In this document: positions 8,243 to 18,800 of the stretch, piece after piece
Numbering within the stretch: the stretch's first letter is position 1
Layout: each line of letters starts with the position of its first letter
Source: Streptomyces sp. A3M-1-3
GTDB lineage: Bacteria; Actinomycetota; Actinomycetes; Streptomycetales; Streptomycetaceae
Assembly: GCF_024213665.1 (NCBI RefSeq)
Contig: NZ_JANAVP010000016.1
Span: forward strand, 1-64,000
Direction of reading: 5' to 3'
DNA length: 64,000 bases
The notes under the pieces: generated by a model
Told to the model about the DNA's origin: nothing
The model's input: only the letters and a program-made list of their open reading frames with translations
Databases searched by the model: none
Translations under genes and position numbers: made by a program

Positions 8243-9445
8243 CTAGGCGGATCGCGGATGGAAGACGACGGGGAGCGAGCTGTAGCCGTAGAGGAAGTTG
8301 GAGTAGATGCGCTCCGGCACCCCGTCGAGCTCGATCTCCTCCACGGACATGACGAGGGACCGCAGCAGCGCGCGCAGCTCGGCCCGGCCCAGGGCGGCAC
8401 CGACGCAGAAGTGCGGACCGTGGCCGAAGGTGAGGTGCTTGTTGGGACGGCGGGACAGGTCGAGGGTCCGCGGGTCGGCGAAGACCGTCTCGTCGTTGTT
8501 CGCCGAGGTGGTCCAGAACGTGACGATGTCACCGGCGCGGAGCTGCTGTCCGCCGAGGGAGAAGTCGCACAGCGCCGTGCGCCCGAAGTGCATGCTCGGT
8601 GTCGACCACCGCAGCAGCTCCTCCACCGCGGTGTCCAGGTCGATCGTTCCCTCGCGCAGCCCACGCCACTGGTCGGGGTACCGGGTGAAGGCGAGGACCG
8701 TACTGATCGCGGTCATCCGCGACGACTCGTCCCCGCCCAGGACCAGGCTGTAGCAGTTGAGGGCGACCTCTTCCGGGGTGAGCGGGCGCCCGTCGACCTC
8801 GGCGCCGGCGATCATGCTGATCACGTCGTCCCCCGGGTTCGACCGGCGCTCGAACGCGAGCTCCATCAGATAGAGCACGATCTCGTTGCGCGCCTCGACC
8901 GCGTCGAGTTCGGCGCCCTCCGGATCCTCGGACGCCAAGGCCGCCTTGCTCCACAGGAGCAGTTGCTTGCGGTCCCGGCCGGGGATGGACAGCAGGTCGC
9001 AGATGGTGTTCATCGGGATGTGCTCGGCGACCTCCGAGGCGAAGTCGAACGAGCCGAGCTCGGTGACCTGACCCACGAGGTCCGCCGCGCGCTCCTCGAC
9101 CCTCTTCGCCACCGCGCCCAGCACCCGGGGGGAGAAGGCGCGGAGCATCAGGTTGCGCAGATGCTGGTGCCTGGGCCGGTCGGTGACGGCGAGCATCTTC
9201 CCGCCCGCCGAGTCGCCGCCGCGCAGCAGGACGTCGAGGACGTTGCCGCGGGCGGAGCTCAGCTGTTTCCAGTTGCCGTGGCAGGAGAGAACATCGTCGT
9301 ACCCCGCCACGACCCAGAATCCGGGCTGCCCCCCTGGGGACGGGTGCCAGTACACGGGGCTCTCCCCGCGTACCCGGTGCCAGAATTCGTACGGGTCGTT
9401 CCTGACGAAGGTCGCCGGGTCTGTGAGATCGAGCGACGGAGTCAT
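8243..9445 (-). CDS. ecm12: Cytochrome P450, carrier-bound tryptophan beta-hydroxylase (Ecm12-like)
   Basis: The protein is 400 aa. It carries the haem-binding loop FGHGPHFCVG, an ExxR-containing segment, and an I-helix LGGDESSR that replaces the usual AGxxT; GGDESSR is typical of P450s acting on NRPS-carrier-bound amino acids. The predicted substrate is L-Trp tethered to the A-PCP didomain, giving beta-hydroxytryptophan. The ATG at 9445 is preceded by a GGGGGAT Shine-Dalgarno sequence; an in-frame start 115 codons upstream would run through the divergent thioesterase promoter. No ferredoxin gene is nearby, so redox partners must be supplied from elsewhere. Confidence 0.87.
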   Translation of the reverse strand: MTPSLDLTDPATFVRNDPYEFWHRVRGESPVYWHPSPGGQPGFWVVAGYDDVLSCHGNWKQLSSARGNVLDVLLRGGDSAGGKMLAVTDRPRHQHLRNLMLRAFSPRVLGAVAKRVEERAADLVGQVTELGSFDFASEVAEHIPMNTICDLLSIPGRDRKQLLLWSKAALASEDPEGAELDAVEARNEIVLYLMELAFERRSNPGDDVISMIAGAEVDGRPLTPEEVALNCYSLVLGGDESSRMTAISTVLAFTRYPDQWRGLREGTIDLDTAVEELLRWSTPSMHFGRTALCDFSLGGQQLRAGDIVTFWTTSANNDETVFADPRTLDLSRRPNKHLTFGHGPHFCVGAALGRAELRALLRSLVMSVEEIELDGVPERIYSNFLYGYSSLPVVFHPRSA

Positions 9446-9593
9446 CCGGGATCCCCCTTTCCCTAGCATCGTCGTGGCCCAGCCACGCGGCGCCGCCGGT
9501 GTCTTGCTGAAATCTTTCGCGATGATCCCGGGACTCGGCGTGGCTCGGAAACCATGGGCCGGGCGAGGCAACGGCCGACGGGAGGGGAGCAGA

Positions 9594-10331
9594 ATGAGCC
9601 GGATACGGGAACGGGGCTGGGTGCGGTCTCTGACCGCCGTCGAACATCCCGACCTTCGTGTGGTGTGCTTCCCGCATTCCGGGGGTTCGGCGACGGCCTT
9701 CGGCGCGTGGGCCACCGCCATGCCGCCCGGCGTGGAGCTGTTGGCCGTCCAGTACCCCGGCCGCGGTGACAGGTTCGGGGAGCCGTGCATGGACGATCTG
9801 CCCGCGATGGCAGGCCAGGCCGCGGCGGAACTGCTGCGGCTCCCCCCGGCCGACTGCGTGCTCTTCGGGCACAGCCTGGGCGCGCTGGTGGCCTACGAGA
9901 CCGCCCTGGTCCTGCGGGACGCGGGCAAGGAGCCGCGCAGGCTCTGCGCGTCCGCCACGTCCGCGCCCGGTCTGTGCGGCGGCGGACGCCTTCACCTGGC
10001 ACCCGACGACGAGTTCTGGGCGACGCTGTGCGAGCTGGGCGGCATCGAACCCGGTATCGCCGAGCACGCCGAGCTGCGCGAACTCCTGCTGCCGACGCTG
10101 CGCTCGGACCTGACGGCCCATGAGAACTACCGCCCCGACCCCGGGGCCCGGCCGCTGTCCTGCCCGGTGAGCTGTTACCACGGTGAGGGCGACCCACTGG
10201 TGGACGAGCCGCGGCTGAAGGCGTGGGCGGGTGTCACGTCCGGTGACTTCACCCTGCGCGTGCGGCCGGGAGGGCACTTCCATGTGACCACCGACGCCGC
10301 GGAACTCGTCGCGGACGTCGTGCGCCGATGA
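9594..10331 (+). CDS. ecm2: Type II thioesterase (Ecm2-like)
   Basis: The protein is 245 aa, with the alpha/beta-hydrolase nucleophile motif GHSLG, an early FPHSGGSA oxyanion region and a C-terminal GGHFHV catalytic His. In quinoxaline biosynthesis such a thioesterase releases beta-hydroxytryptophan from the didomain PCP rather than editing the main NRPS. The ATG at 9594 follows GGAGGGGAG closely. It starts a rightward operon (thioesterase, dehydrogenase, flavin monooxygenase, ABM protein) and is divergent from the P450, with a 148-nt shared promoter region. The next gene starts 13 nt downstream. Confidence 0.85.
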   Translation: MSRIRERGWVRSLTAVEHPDLRVVCFPHSGGSATAFGAWATAMPPGVELLAVQYPGRGDRFGEPCMDDLPAMAGQAAAELLRLPPADCVLFGHSLGALVAYETALVLRDAGKEPRRLCASATSAPGLCGGGRLHLAPDDEFWATLCELGGIEPGIAEHAELRELLLPTLRSDLTAHENYRPDPGARPLSCPVSCYHGEGDPLVDEPRLKAWAGVTSGDFTLRVRPGGHFHVTTDAAELVADVVRR

Positions 10332-10344
10332 AGGGGGTGCCGCT

Positions 10345-11427
10345 GTGAACAGGATCACCGTGATTCCCGGTGACGGCATCGGCCCGGAAGTCGTCGAACC
10401 GGCGCTGGACATTCTTGAGGCGCTCGCCCTCGGTGTGCAGGCGGACGTCCTCGACCACGTGAACGCGGAAACGTACCTGCGGACCGGGGACGCCCTGACC
10501 GAGGCCGATCTCGAACGGATCCGGAGCAGCCGGGCGACACTGCTCGGCGCGGTCGGGGACCCCCGGCTGAGCGACACCGGCTACGTACGGAGCGTCCTGT
10601 CCACCCTGCGCGTCGAGCTCGACCTCTACGCCAACTACCGGCCCGCGCGGCTGTGGCACGACAGACTCAGCCCGCTGCGCGACAAGACCCGGCGCGCGAT
10701 CGACTGTGTGATCGTCCGGGAGAACACCGAAGGGCTCTACAGCGGTGTGGGGGGCAGCACCCGCACGGGGTCCCCGCAGGAGATCGCCGTCGACGTGGAC
10801 CTCAGCACCTATCACGGGGTGTCGCGCATCATGGATTTCGCCTTCTCCGTGGCACGACGGTCGGTGTGCCTGGTGGACAAGGCCAACGCCGTCCGCAACG
10901 GCGGGCAGTTGTGGCAGCGCTGCTGGCAGGAGGCTGTCGAACGGCACCCGGGGTTCGAGACGTCCCATCGCTACGTGGACACCGCCGCGATGAACCTGGC
11001 GACCGACCCGACCGCCTTCGACGTCATCGTCACGAACAATTCCTACGGCGACATCCTGAGCGATCTCACCGCCGCCCTCGCAGGCGGCATCGGCGTGGCG
11101 GCGTCGGCCAATCTCAACGCCACCACCCGACAGGGTCTTTTCGAGCCGGTGCACGGCAGTGCGCCCGACATCGCGGGGACCGGAGTCGCCAATCCCCTCG
11201 GTGCCATTCTCTCCGCGGCCCTGCTGATCGAGCACCTGGGCCATACCGGCGAGGCCGAGGCCGTCCGCCGGGCGGTCGGGGCCACCGTCGAGGCCGGGAG
11301 AGTCACCCGCGACCTCGGCGGGTCCCTGAGTACGAAGGAGGCGGGCGCCGCGGTCCTGGCGGAACTTCGACAGCCCTGCGGAACGAGTGCCAGACGAGGG
11401 AACAGCCATGCACATGCAGGGGAATGA
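10345..11427 (+). CDS. ecm3: Isopropylmalate-dehydrogenase-like oxidative decarboxylase (Ecm3-like)
   Basis: The protein is 360 aa from a GTG start. It contains the isocitrate/isopropylmalate dehydrogenase signature NNSYGDILSDL and the NAD-binding loop FEPVHGSAPDIAG. A catabolic or leucine-pathway role is unlikely, since it is wedged between a thioesterase and a flavin monooxygenase. In the echinomycin pathway the homologue is proposed to oxidise and decarboxylate N-(2-aminophenyl)-beta-hydroxyaspartate, which then closes to the quinoxaline. Its presence, together with the lack of an aminotransferase, argues for a quinoxaline rather than a 3-hydroxyquinaldate chromophore. Its 3' end overlaps the next gene by 20 nt, indicating translational coupling. 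Confidence 0.83.
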   Translation: MNRITVIPGDGIGPEVVEPALDILEALALGVQADVLDHVNAETYLRTGDALTEADLERIRSSRATLLGAVGDPRLSDTGYVRSVLSTLRVELDLYANYRPARLWHDRLSPLRDKTRRAIDCVIVRENTEGLYSGVGGSTRTGSPQEIAVDVDLSTYHGVSRIMDFAFSVARRSVCLVDKANAVRNGGQLWQRCWQEAVERHPGFETSHRYVDTAAMNLATDPTAFDVIVTNNSYGDILSDLTAALAGGIGVAASANLNATTRQGLFEPVHGSAPDIAGTGVANPLGAILSAALLIEHLGHTGEAEAVRRAVGATVEAGRVTRDLGGSLSTKEAGAAVLAELRQPCGTSARRGNSHAHAGE

Positions 11428-12793
11428 CGGGTCTCGCGCCGACGGGGATCCTGAGATCGTCATCGTCGGGGCCGGCCTGGTGGGCGCGGTCGCGGCCATG
11501 TATCTCGCCCCCCGGTCCGGTCCGGTCACGATGCTGGAGAAGCGGGCGGACCCGCGGCGTGGTGCCGGCCGGAGCGGACGGTCCATCACGGTGATGCTGT
11601 CCGCGCGCGGCTGGCGCGTCCTGTCGGACCTGGGACTCGAGCAGGCGGTGCGGGAGATCAGCGTCCCCCTGCACGGACGCTGCGCGCACCTGCCCGACGG
11701 CAGTTCCCACGTCACCCCGTACAGCCGGGACGGGCAGCCGATCTGGTCGGTGGAGCGTGAGCGGCTGCATCACCTCCTGCTGGACGCCGCCGAGGCGACT
11801 CCCGGCGTACGCATACGCTTCGAGCAGCAGGTGCACGCCGTGGACCTGGAGGAGCCGGCTGTGCTCGTGGAGGACCAGGGCGGTCGGCACCGGCTGGCGT
11901 GCCGCCGCGTCCTCGGCTGCGACGGCGCCCATTCCACGGCCCGTGACGCCCTGGTCGCCCGCAACGTGCGGGCTCAGGTGCGGAATCTGGAGCTGGCCTA
12001 TCAGGAGATCCAGGTGCCGGGCGGCTGGCTCGACCGCAGGACCATGCACTACTGGCCGACCGGTGACGCGCTGTTCGCCGCGTTCCCCATGCCGTCCGGA
12101 GAGTTCGCCGGCTCCCTGTTCATGCGCCTCGACGGGCCGACGCCCTCCTTCGCCACGGTGGCCGGTGGCCAGGACCTGTCGGAGGTGTTCGCCGCCCGCT
12201 TCCCCGAACCGACGGCCGTCATCCCGGACCTGGCCGAACAGCTCGCCACCAAGTCCGTCTCCACCATCTCGCTCGTCAACTGCGACCGATGGGTCTGGCG
12301 GGACACGTTCGCGCTGCTCGGGGACTCGTGCCACGCGATGGCCCCGTTCATGGGGCACGGCATGAACTGCGGCTTCGAGGACGCCCGTACGCTCGTCGAC
12401 TGCCTCGACCAGGCCGAGGACTGGACGGCGGCGCTGGCCGCCTACGAGAAGTCACGGATCGAGGACGCCAGCGCGATCTCGTACCTCTCTTACCAGCACT
12501 ACTACACCATGGCCAACCCGCCGCAGGACGACACCTCCCACGCCGAGGGACTCCTGCGCAGGCGTCTCGGCGACCTCTTCCCCGATCGGTTCGTGCCCCT
12601 GTACGAGCAATGCGCCTTCACCGAGGAGAGCTACGCCTCGGTGCTGAGGAACGATCAGAACCTCGACCGCCTCGTGGAGAGCCTGCTCCGCCGGTACGGC
12701 ACGGAGCTCGTCTCGGCGTCCGACAGCCGGCTTCGCGCCTGCATGCCCGTCGACACCGACACCGTCACCCTGGAGGACTCCGGATGTTCGTGA
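11408..12793 (+). CDS. ecm4: FAD monooxygenase, kynurenine-3-monooxygenase-like (Ecm4-like)
   Basis: The protein is 461 aa. Its motifs are those of group A flavoprotein monooxygenases: GAGLVGA near the N-terminus, the DG motif GCDGAHSTAR, and the GD motif GDSCHAMAPFMGHGMN, which is especially close to kynurenine 3-monooxygenase. The expected substrate is beta-hydroxykynurenine or a derivative on the way to quinoxaline-2-carboxylate. The ATG at 11408 has GAGGGA upstream and overlaps the end of the dehydrogenase gene; the C-terminus overlaps the following ABM gene by 10 nt, so the four-gene operon is tightly coupled. Confidence 0.83.
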   Translation: MHMQGNDGSRADGDPEIVIVGAGLVGAVAAMYLAPRSGPVTMLEKRADPRRGAGRSGRSITVMLSARGWRVLSDLGLEQAVREISVPLHGRCAHLPDGSSHVTPYSRDGQPIWSVERERLHHLLLDAAEATPGVRIRFEQQVHAVDLEEPAVLVEDQGGRHRLACRRVLGCDGAHSTARDALVARNVRAQVRNLELAYQEIQVPGGWLDRRTMHYWPTGDALFAAFPMPSGEFAGSLFMRLDGPTPSFATVAGGQDLSEVFAARFPEPTAVIPDLAEQLATKSVSTISLVNCDRWVWRDTFALLGDSCHAMAPFMGHGMNCGFEDARTLVDCLDQAEDWTAALAAYEKSRIEDASAISYLSYQHYYTMANPPQDDTSHAEGLLRRRLGDLFPDRFVPLYEQCAFTEESYASVLRNDQNLDRLVESLLRRYGTELVSASDSRLRACMPVDTDTVTLEDSGCS

Positions 12794-13119
12794 TCCTGTT
12801 CAAGTCGCGCCTCTCCGAGCAGGCAGGCGAGGACTACTACGCCATGGAGGATGTGATGCGGGAGCGGGTCCGCGCCATCGCCGGCGACGACCTGGTGGAG
12901 GTCAAGCACTACACGGGAGAGGACGGTGAGCGCCTCGCGGTCGTCATGTGGCGCAACGCCGAAACCCTGGACAAGTGGCGGGCCGACCCCGAGCACCAGG
13001 TGGCGCAGGAGCTGGGCCGGGAACGGTGGTACTCCTCCTACGAGTTGCAGGTGGCCGAGGTGATCCGCAGCTCCAGTCATCTCGCCACCGAGGCGACGCC
13101 GTCGGACGCGTCGCAGTAG
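12784..13119 (+). CDS. Antibiotic biosynthesis monooxygenase (ABM)-domain protein
   Basis: The protein is 111 aa and is a small alpha+beta-barrel type, judged from the FVILFKSRL start, the central YYAMEDVMRERV helix and the VVMWRNAETLDKWR segment typical of ABM/YgiN dimers. Members include cofactor-free oxygenases and haem-degrading or purely structural proteins, so chemistry cannot be assigned. It is translationally coupled to the flavin monooxygenase (10-nt overlap) and is the last gene of the chromophore operon, so a role in late quinoxaline formation, such as aromatising oxidation, is plausible. I do not know a characterised equivalent. Confidence 0.65.
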   Translation: MFVILFKSRLSEQAGEDYYAMEDVMRERVRAIAGDDLVEVKHYTGEDGERLAVVMWRNAETLDKWRADPEHQVAQELGRERWYSSYELQVAEVIRSSSHLATEATPSDASQ

Positions 13120-13179
13120 GACGCCCGCGCAGACCACGCGAGGACACCCGGCCGATCCGGTCCGGTCGATCCGGTCGCG

Positions 13180-13227
13180 CACGCGGCGCAGCGCCTGAGC
13201 GAGGTCGCTCAGGCGCTGCGCCGCGTG
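13180..13227. terminator. Strong bidirectional terminator hairpin
   Basis: A perfect 23-bp inverted repeat with a 2-nt loop (GG at 13203-13204) fills the gap between the converging ABM and UvrA-like genes. One arm contains GCGCAGCGCCTGAGCGA. There is no T-tract, but stem strength and placement make termination in both directions very likely. Confidence 0.8.
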
Positions 13228-13238
13228 GGGGCCTGGTC

Positions 13239-15647
<2,409 letters not shown>

Positions 15648-15741
15648 CGGGTCTCCATCCTTTAGACGTGGCGGGCTTTCGCCATCCGGCGTCGGCGTGG
15701 CCCGGTTCGAGCTAACCAGCCGCACGCCGTCCGTCCGGCCA

Positions 15742-15782
15742 TGTTTCGATCTCTGGCTCATTCTGTTTCAATCTCTGGCCAA
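15742..15782. promoter_or_regulatory. 22-bp-spaced direct repeats in the uvrA-like/NRPS divergent promoter
   Basis: TGTTTCGATCTCTGGCTCA (15742-15760) and TGTTTCAATCTCTGGCCAA (15764-15782) are nearly identical and offset by 22 bp, two helical turns. A weaker third copy may start near 15785 (TCTTTCACGCTGG). They lie midway between the divergent resistance and NRPS genes. Direct repeats of this kind are bound by OmpR-type winged-helix or SARP-like activators, and a winged-helix regulator is encoded at 33540-34076; the pairing is an inference. Confidence 0.55.
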
Positions 15783-15882
15783 CATCTTTCACGCTGGTTG
15801 ATCACCCCCAGAGCCGCGACGACCATCGAGCACGACGAGTGGCCGTTGACCTGGTTACCACGTTTGCTGGGGGGAAGTCTGG

Positions 15883-18800
15883 ATGGGTTGTACCGGCGTT
15901 ACGTCTGCGCAGGAGGCCATGTGGCTCGCGCAGGAGCTTGCTCCGGACATACCGAACAATGTGGCGACCTTGTGGGACGTCGAAGGTGACCTGGACGTCT
16001 TCCTGCTGACTGCGGCACTGGGGACAGCCGTGGCCGAGGCCGAGACGCTGACGGTGAACTTCCGCCGGGGCGAGGACGGGCTGCGGCTGGTTGCCCGGAA
16101 GCCTGAAGCGTGGGAGCCGTTCCACATCGACGTGAGCGACGCCGATGACCCCGCCGATGCGGCACGCGCCATCGTGGCCGAGCTCGTGCGCCGGCCGTTC
16201 GACCTGGGCGAGGACGCGCTCTTCCGGATCGGCTCGATCCGGCTGAGCGGCACCCGCCACCTCGTGGTTCTCGTCTTCCACCACATCCTCACCGACGCGT
16301 TCGGTGTCCTCACGCTGCTGTCCCAGCGGATCGCGGCCATCTACCGTGCGCTGCACTCGGGTTCCGCCGTACCTGAGGGTCCCGCGAACTCACCGGGCGA
16401 CGCGTCGGAGAAGGACGCCGCGTACCGGGCATCCGAACGGTTCGCCGACGCCCAGCGGTTCTGGCGGGACTACGTCGCCGACGAGCCGACCGCCGCGCGG
16501 CTTCCCACCGGTGTCCGTCCGGCCGCCGACGGCCCCGCCACCGAGGCCGGGTACTGGGACGGACTCACCGAGCAGCAGGGGATGACCACCCGCACCGCGA
16601 CGATCCCGGCCGCCGAACTAGCCGCCTGGGGGCGCACCGCCGAAGCGGTGGAGACCGGCGTGCCGGACCTGATCGCCTCGGCGGCCACCGCGTTCCTGCG
16701 ACACATGTGCGGTCTGCCCAGGCCGCTGCTGACCATCACCGTCAACCACCGCATCGGTGCCCTGCGGCGATCGCTCGGCCTGCTCTCGAACCGTCTGCCG
16801 CTCCTGGTTGAGGTGCCGCCCGCGGCCGACTTCGTGGAACTGGCCGAGGCGCTCGGCCAGGAACGGCGACGCGTGCTGCGGCACGCCCGACACGATATCT
16901 CCCTGATCAAACGGGAAACAGGCCATGCCGGCGATGCGCGCAGCCCGTTCGGCGCCGTCGTCAACGTGATTCCCTTCGTCGAGGAGCTCGACCTCGCGGG
17001 CGGCGTGGCGCGCTTCGCCGGCGGCACCTTCGGCGTGGTCGACGAGATCATGGTCTGCGTCTACACCGACGGCGGGGCCGACAGCGACCTGTTCGTCCGC
17101 TTCGACGCCCCGCGGTCGGTGTACGACGACCAGGACATCGCCGGACTCGCCGACAGGTTCGTGACGTTCGTACGAACGGCCCTGGCCGACCCGCGCGCCC
17201 CGGTCGGGGACGTCTGCGTACTCAGCGCCGCGGAACACCACACGCTGCTCACCGAGTACGCCGGACCGACGGTCACCCCGCCGGCTGCGACATTGACGGA
17301 ACTGCTCGACCGGCAGGCCGACTCCACCCCGGACGCGATCGCGGTGACCTTCGAGGACACCTGTCTGACGTACCGGGAGCTGGCCGACCGGTCCGGTCGG
17401 CTGGCCCGCATGCTGATCCAGGAAGGAGTGGGGCCCGAACGATTCGTCGCGGTCGCGATTCCCCGCTCCCTGGAGCTGGTCGTCGCACTGGTCGCGGTAC
17501 TCAAGGCGGGCGCCGCCTACGTGCCCGTCGACCCGGACTATCCCGCCGCCCGAGTGGAGTTCATGCTCGCCGACGCGAGGCCGGCGCTGCTCCTGACGGT
17601 CAAGGGCACCGCGGACCGACTGCCCCGGACGGACATCGCCCGGATCACGGTCGACGAGGCCCCGCTGACCGACGGGCCCGCCGTGGTCGCCCCGCACTCC
17701 GTCGAGCATCCGGCGTACATGATCTACACGTCGGGATCGACCGGACGGCCCAAGGGCACCGTCATCACCCACGCCGCTATAGTCAACCGGCTGCTGTGGA
17801 TGCAGGACCGCTACGGGCTGGACGGCTCCGACCGGGTCCTGCAGAAGACCTCGGCCTCCTTCGACGTCTCGGTCTGGGAGATCTTCTGGCCGCTGATCAC
17901 CGGCGCCACCCTCGTGATGGCGCGGCCGGACGGGCACCGCGACCCGGCCTACCTCGCCGAGCTGATCCAGCGGGCCGGGGTCACGACGCTGCACTTCGTC
18001 CCGTCGATGCTCGCCGAGTTCGTCAACGACGAGGCGGCGGGCGCCTGCACCGGCCTGCGCCGCGTCATCTGCAGCGGCGAGGCGCTGCCCGCCGAACTCG
18101 CCGCGCGGTTCCACGAGGTGCTCGGCGTGCCCCTGCACAACCTGTACGGGCCGACCGAGGCGGCGGTGGACGTCACCGCGTGGCAGTACCGGCCAGGGGC
18201 GAGCACCATACCGATCGGCACACCGATCTGGAACACCGCGCTGTACGTGCTCGACAGTCGGCTTCGGCTGGTCCCGCCCGGAGTGTTCGGCGACCTGTAC
18301 ATCGCGGGCGCCGGACTCGCCCGGGGCTACCACGACCGCTCGGCCCAGACCGCGGAACGCTTCGTCGCCTGCCCGTTCGGCCCGGCCGGGCGGCGCATGT
18401 ACCGGACGGGCGACCTGGCGCGCTGGAACGCCGACGGCGAGCTGGAGTTCGCGGGACGCGCCGATCACCAGGCGAAGATCCGTGGCTTCCGGGTCGAGCC
18501 CCAGGAGATCGAGGCGACGCTGGCCGCGCACCCCGGGGTGGTCCAGGCAGCGGTCATCGCCCGGCCCGGCCGCGGCGCCGACGGGGCCGTACAACTCGTC
18601 GCCTACGTCGTGCCGTCGACCTCCGGCAGCATCGGCAAGGCCGGCGCGGACTGGGACCTCCACGCCGGGCTGGACATCGCCGAGCTGCGGGGCTTCGTCG
18701 CGGCCCGGCTGCCCGCCCACCTGGTACCCGCCTCCTTCGTCGCGCTGGACCGGCTGCCGCTGACCGCGAACGGCAAGCTGGACCGGGCCGTGCTGCCCGA

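Noticed and set aside
6374..9466. Long plus-strand open frames opposite the AMP ligase and P450 genes
   Set aside because: They have no family motifs or ribosome sites, and both opposing frames carry complete catalytic motifs.
10345..11427. Housekeeping leucine-pathway isopropylmalate dehydrogenase
   Set aside because: Despite the family signature, tight coupling with thioesterase and flavin monooxygenase genes fits the quinoxaline pathway instead.
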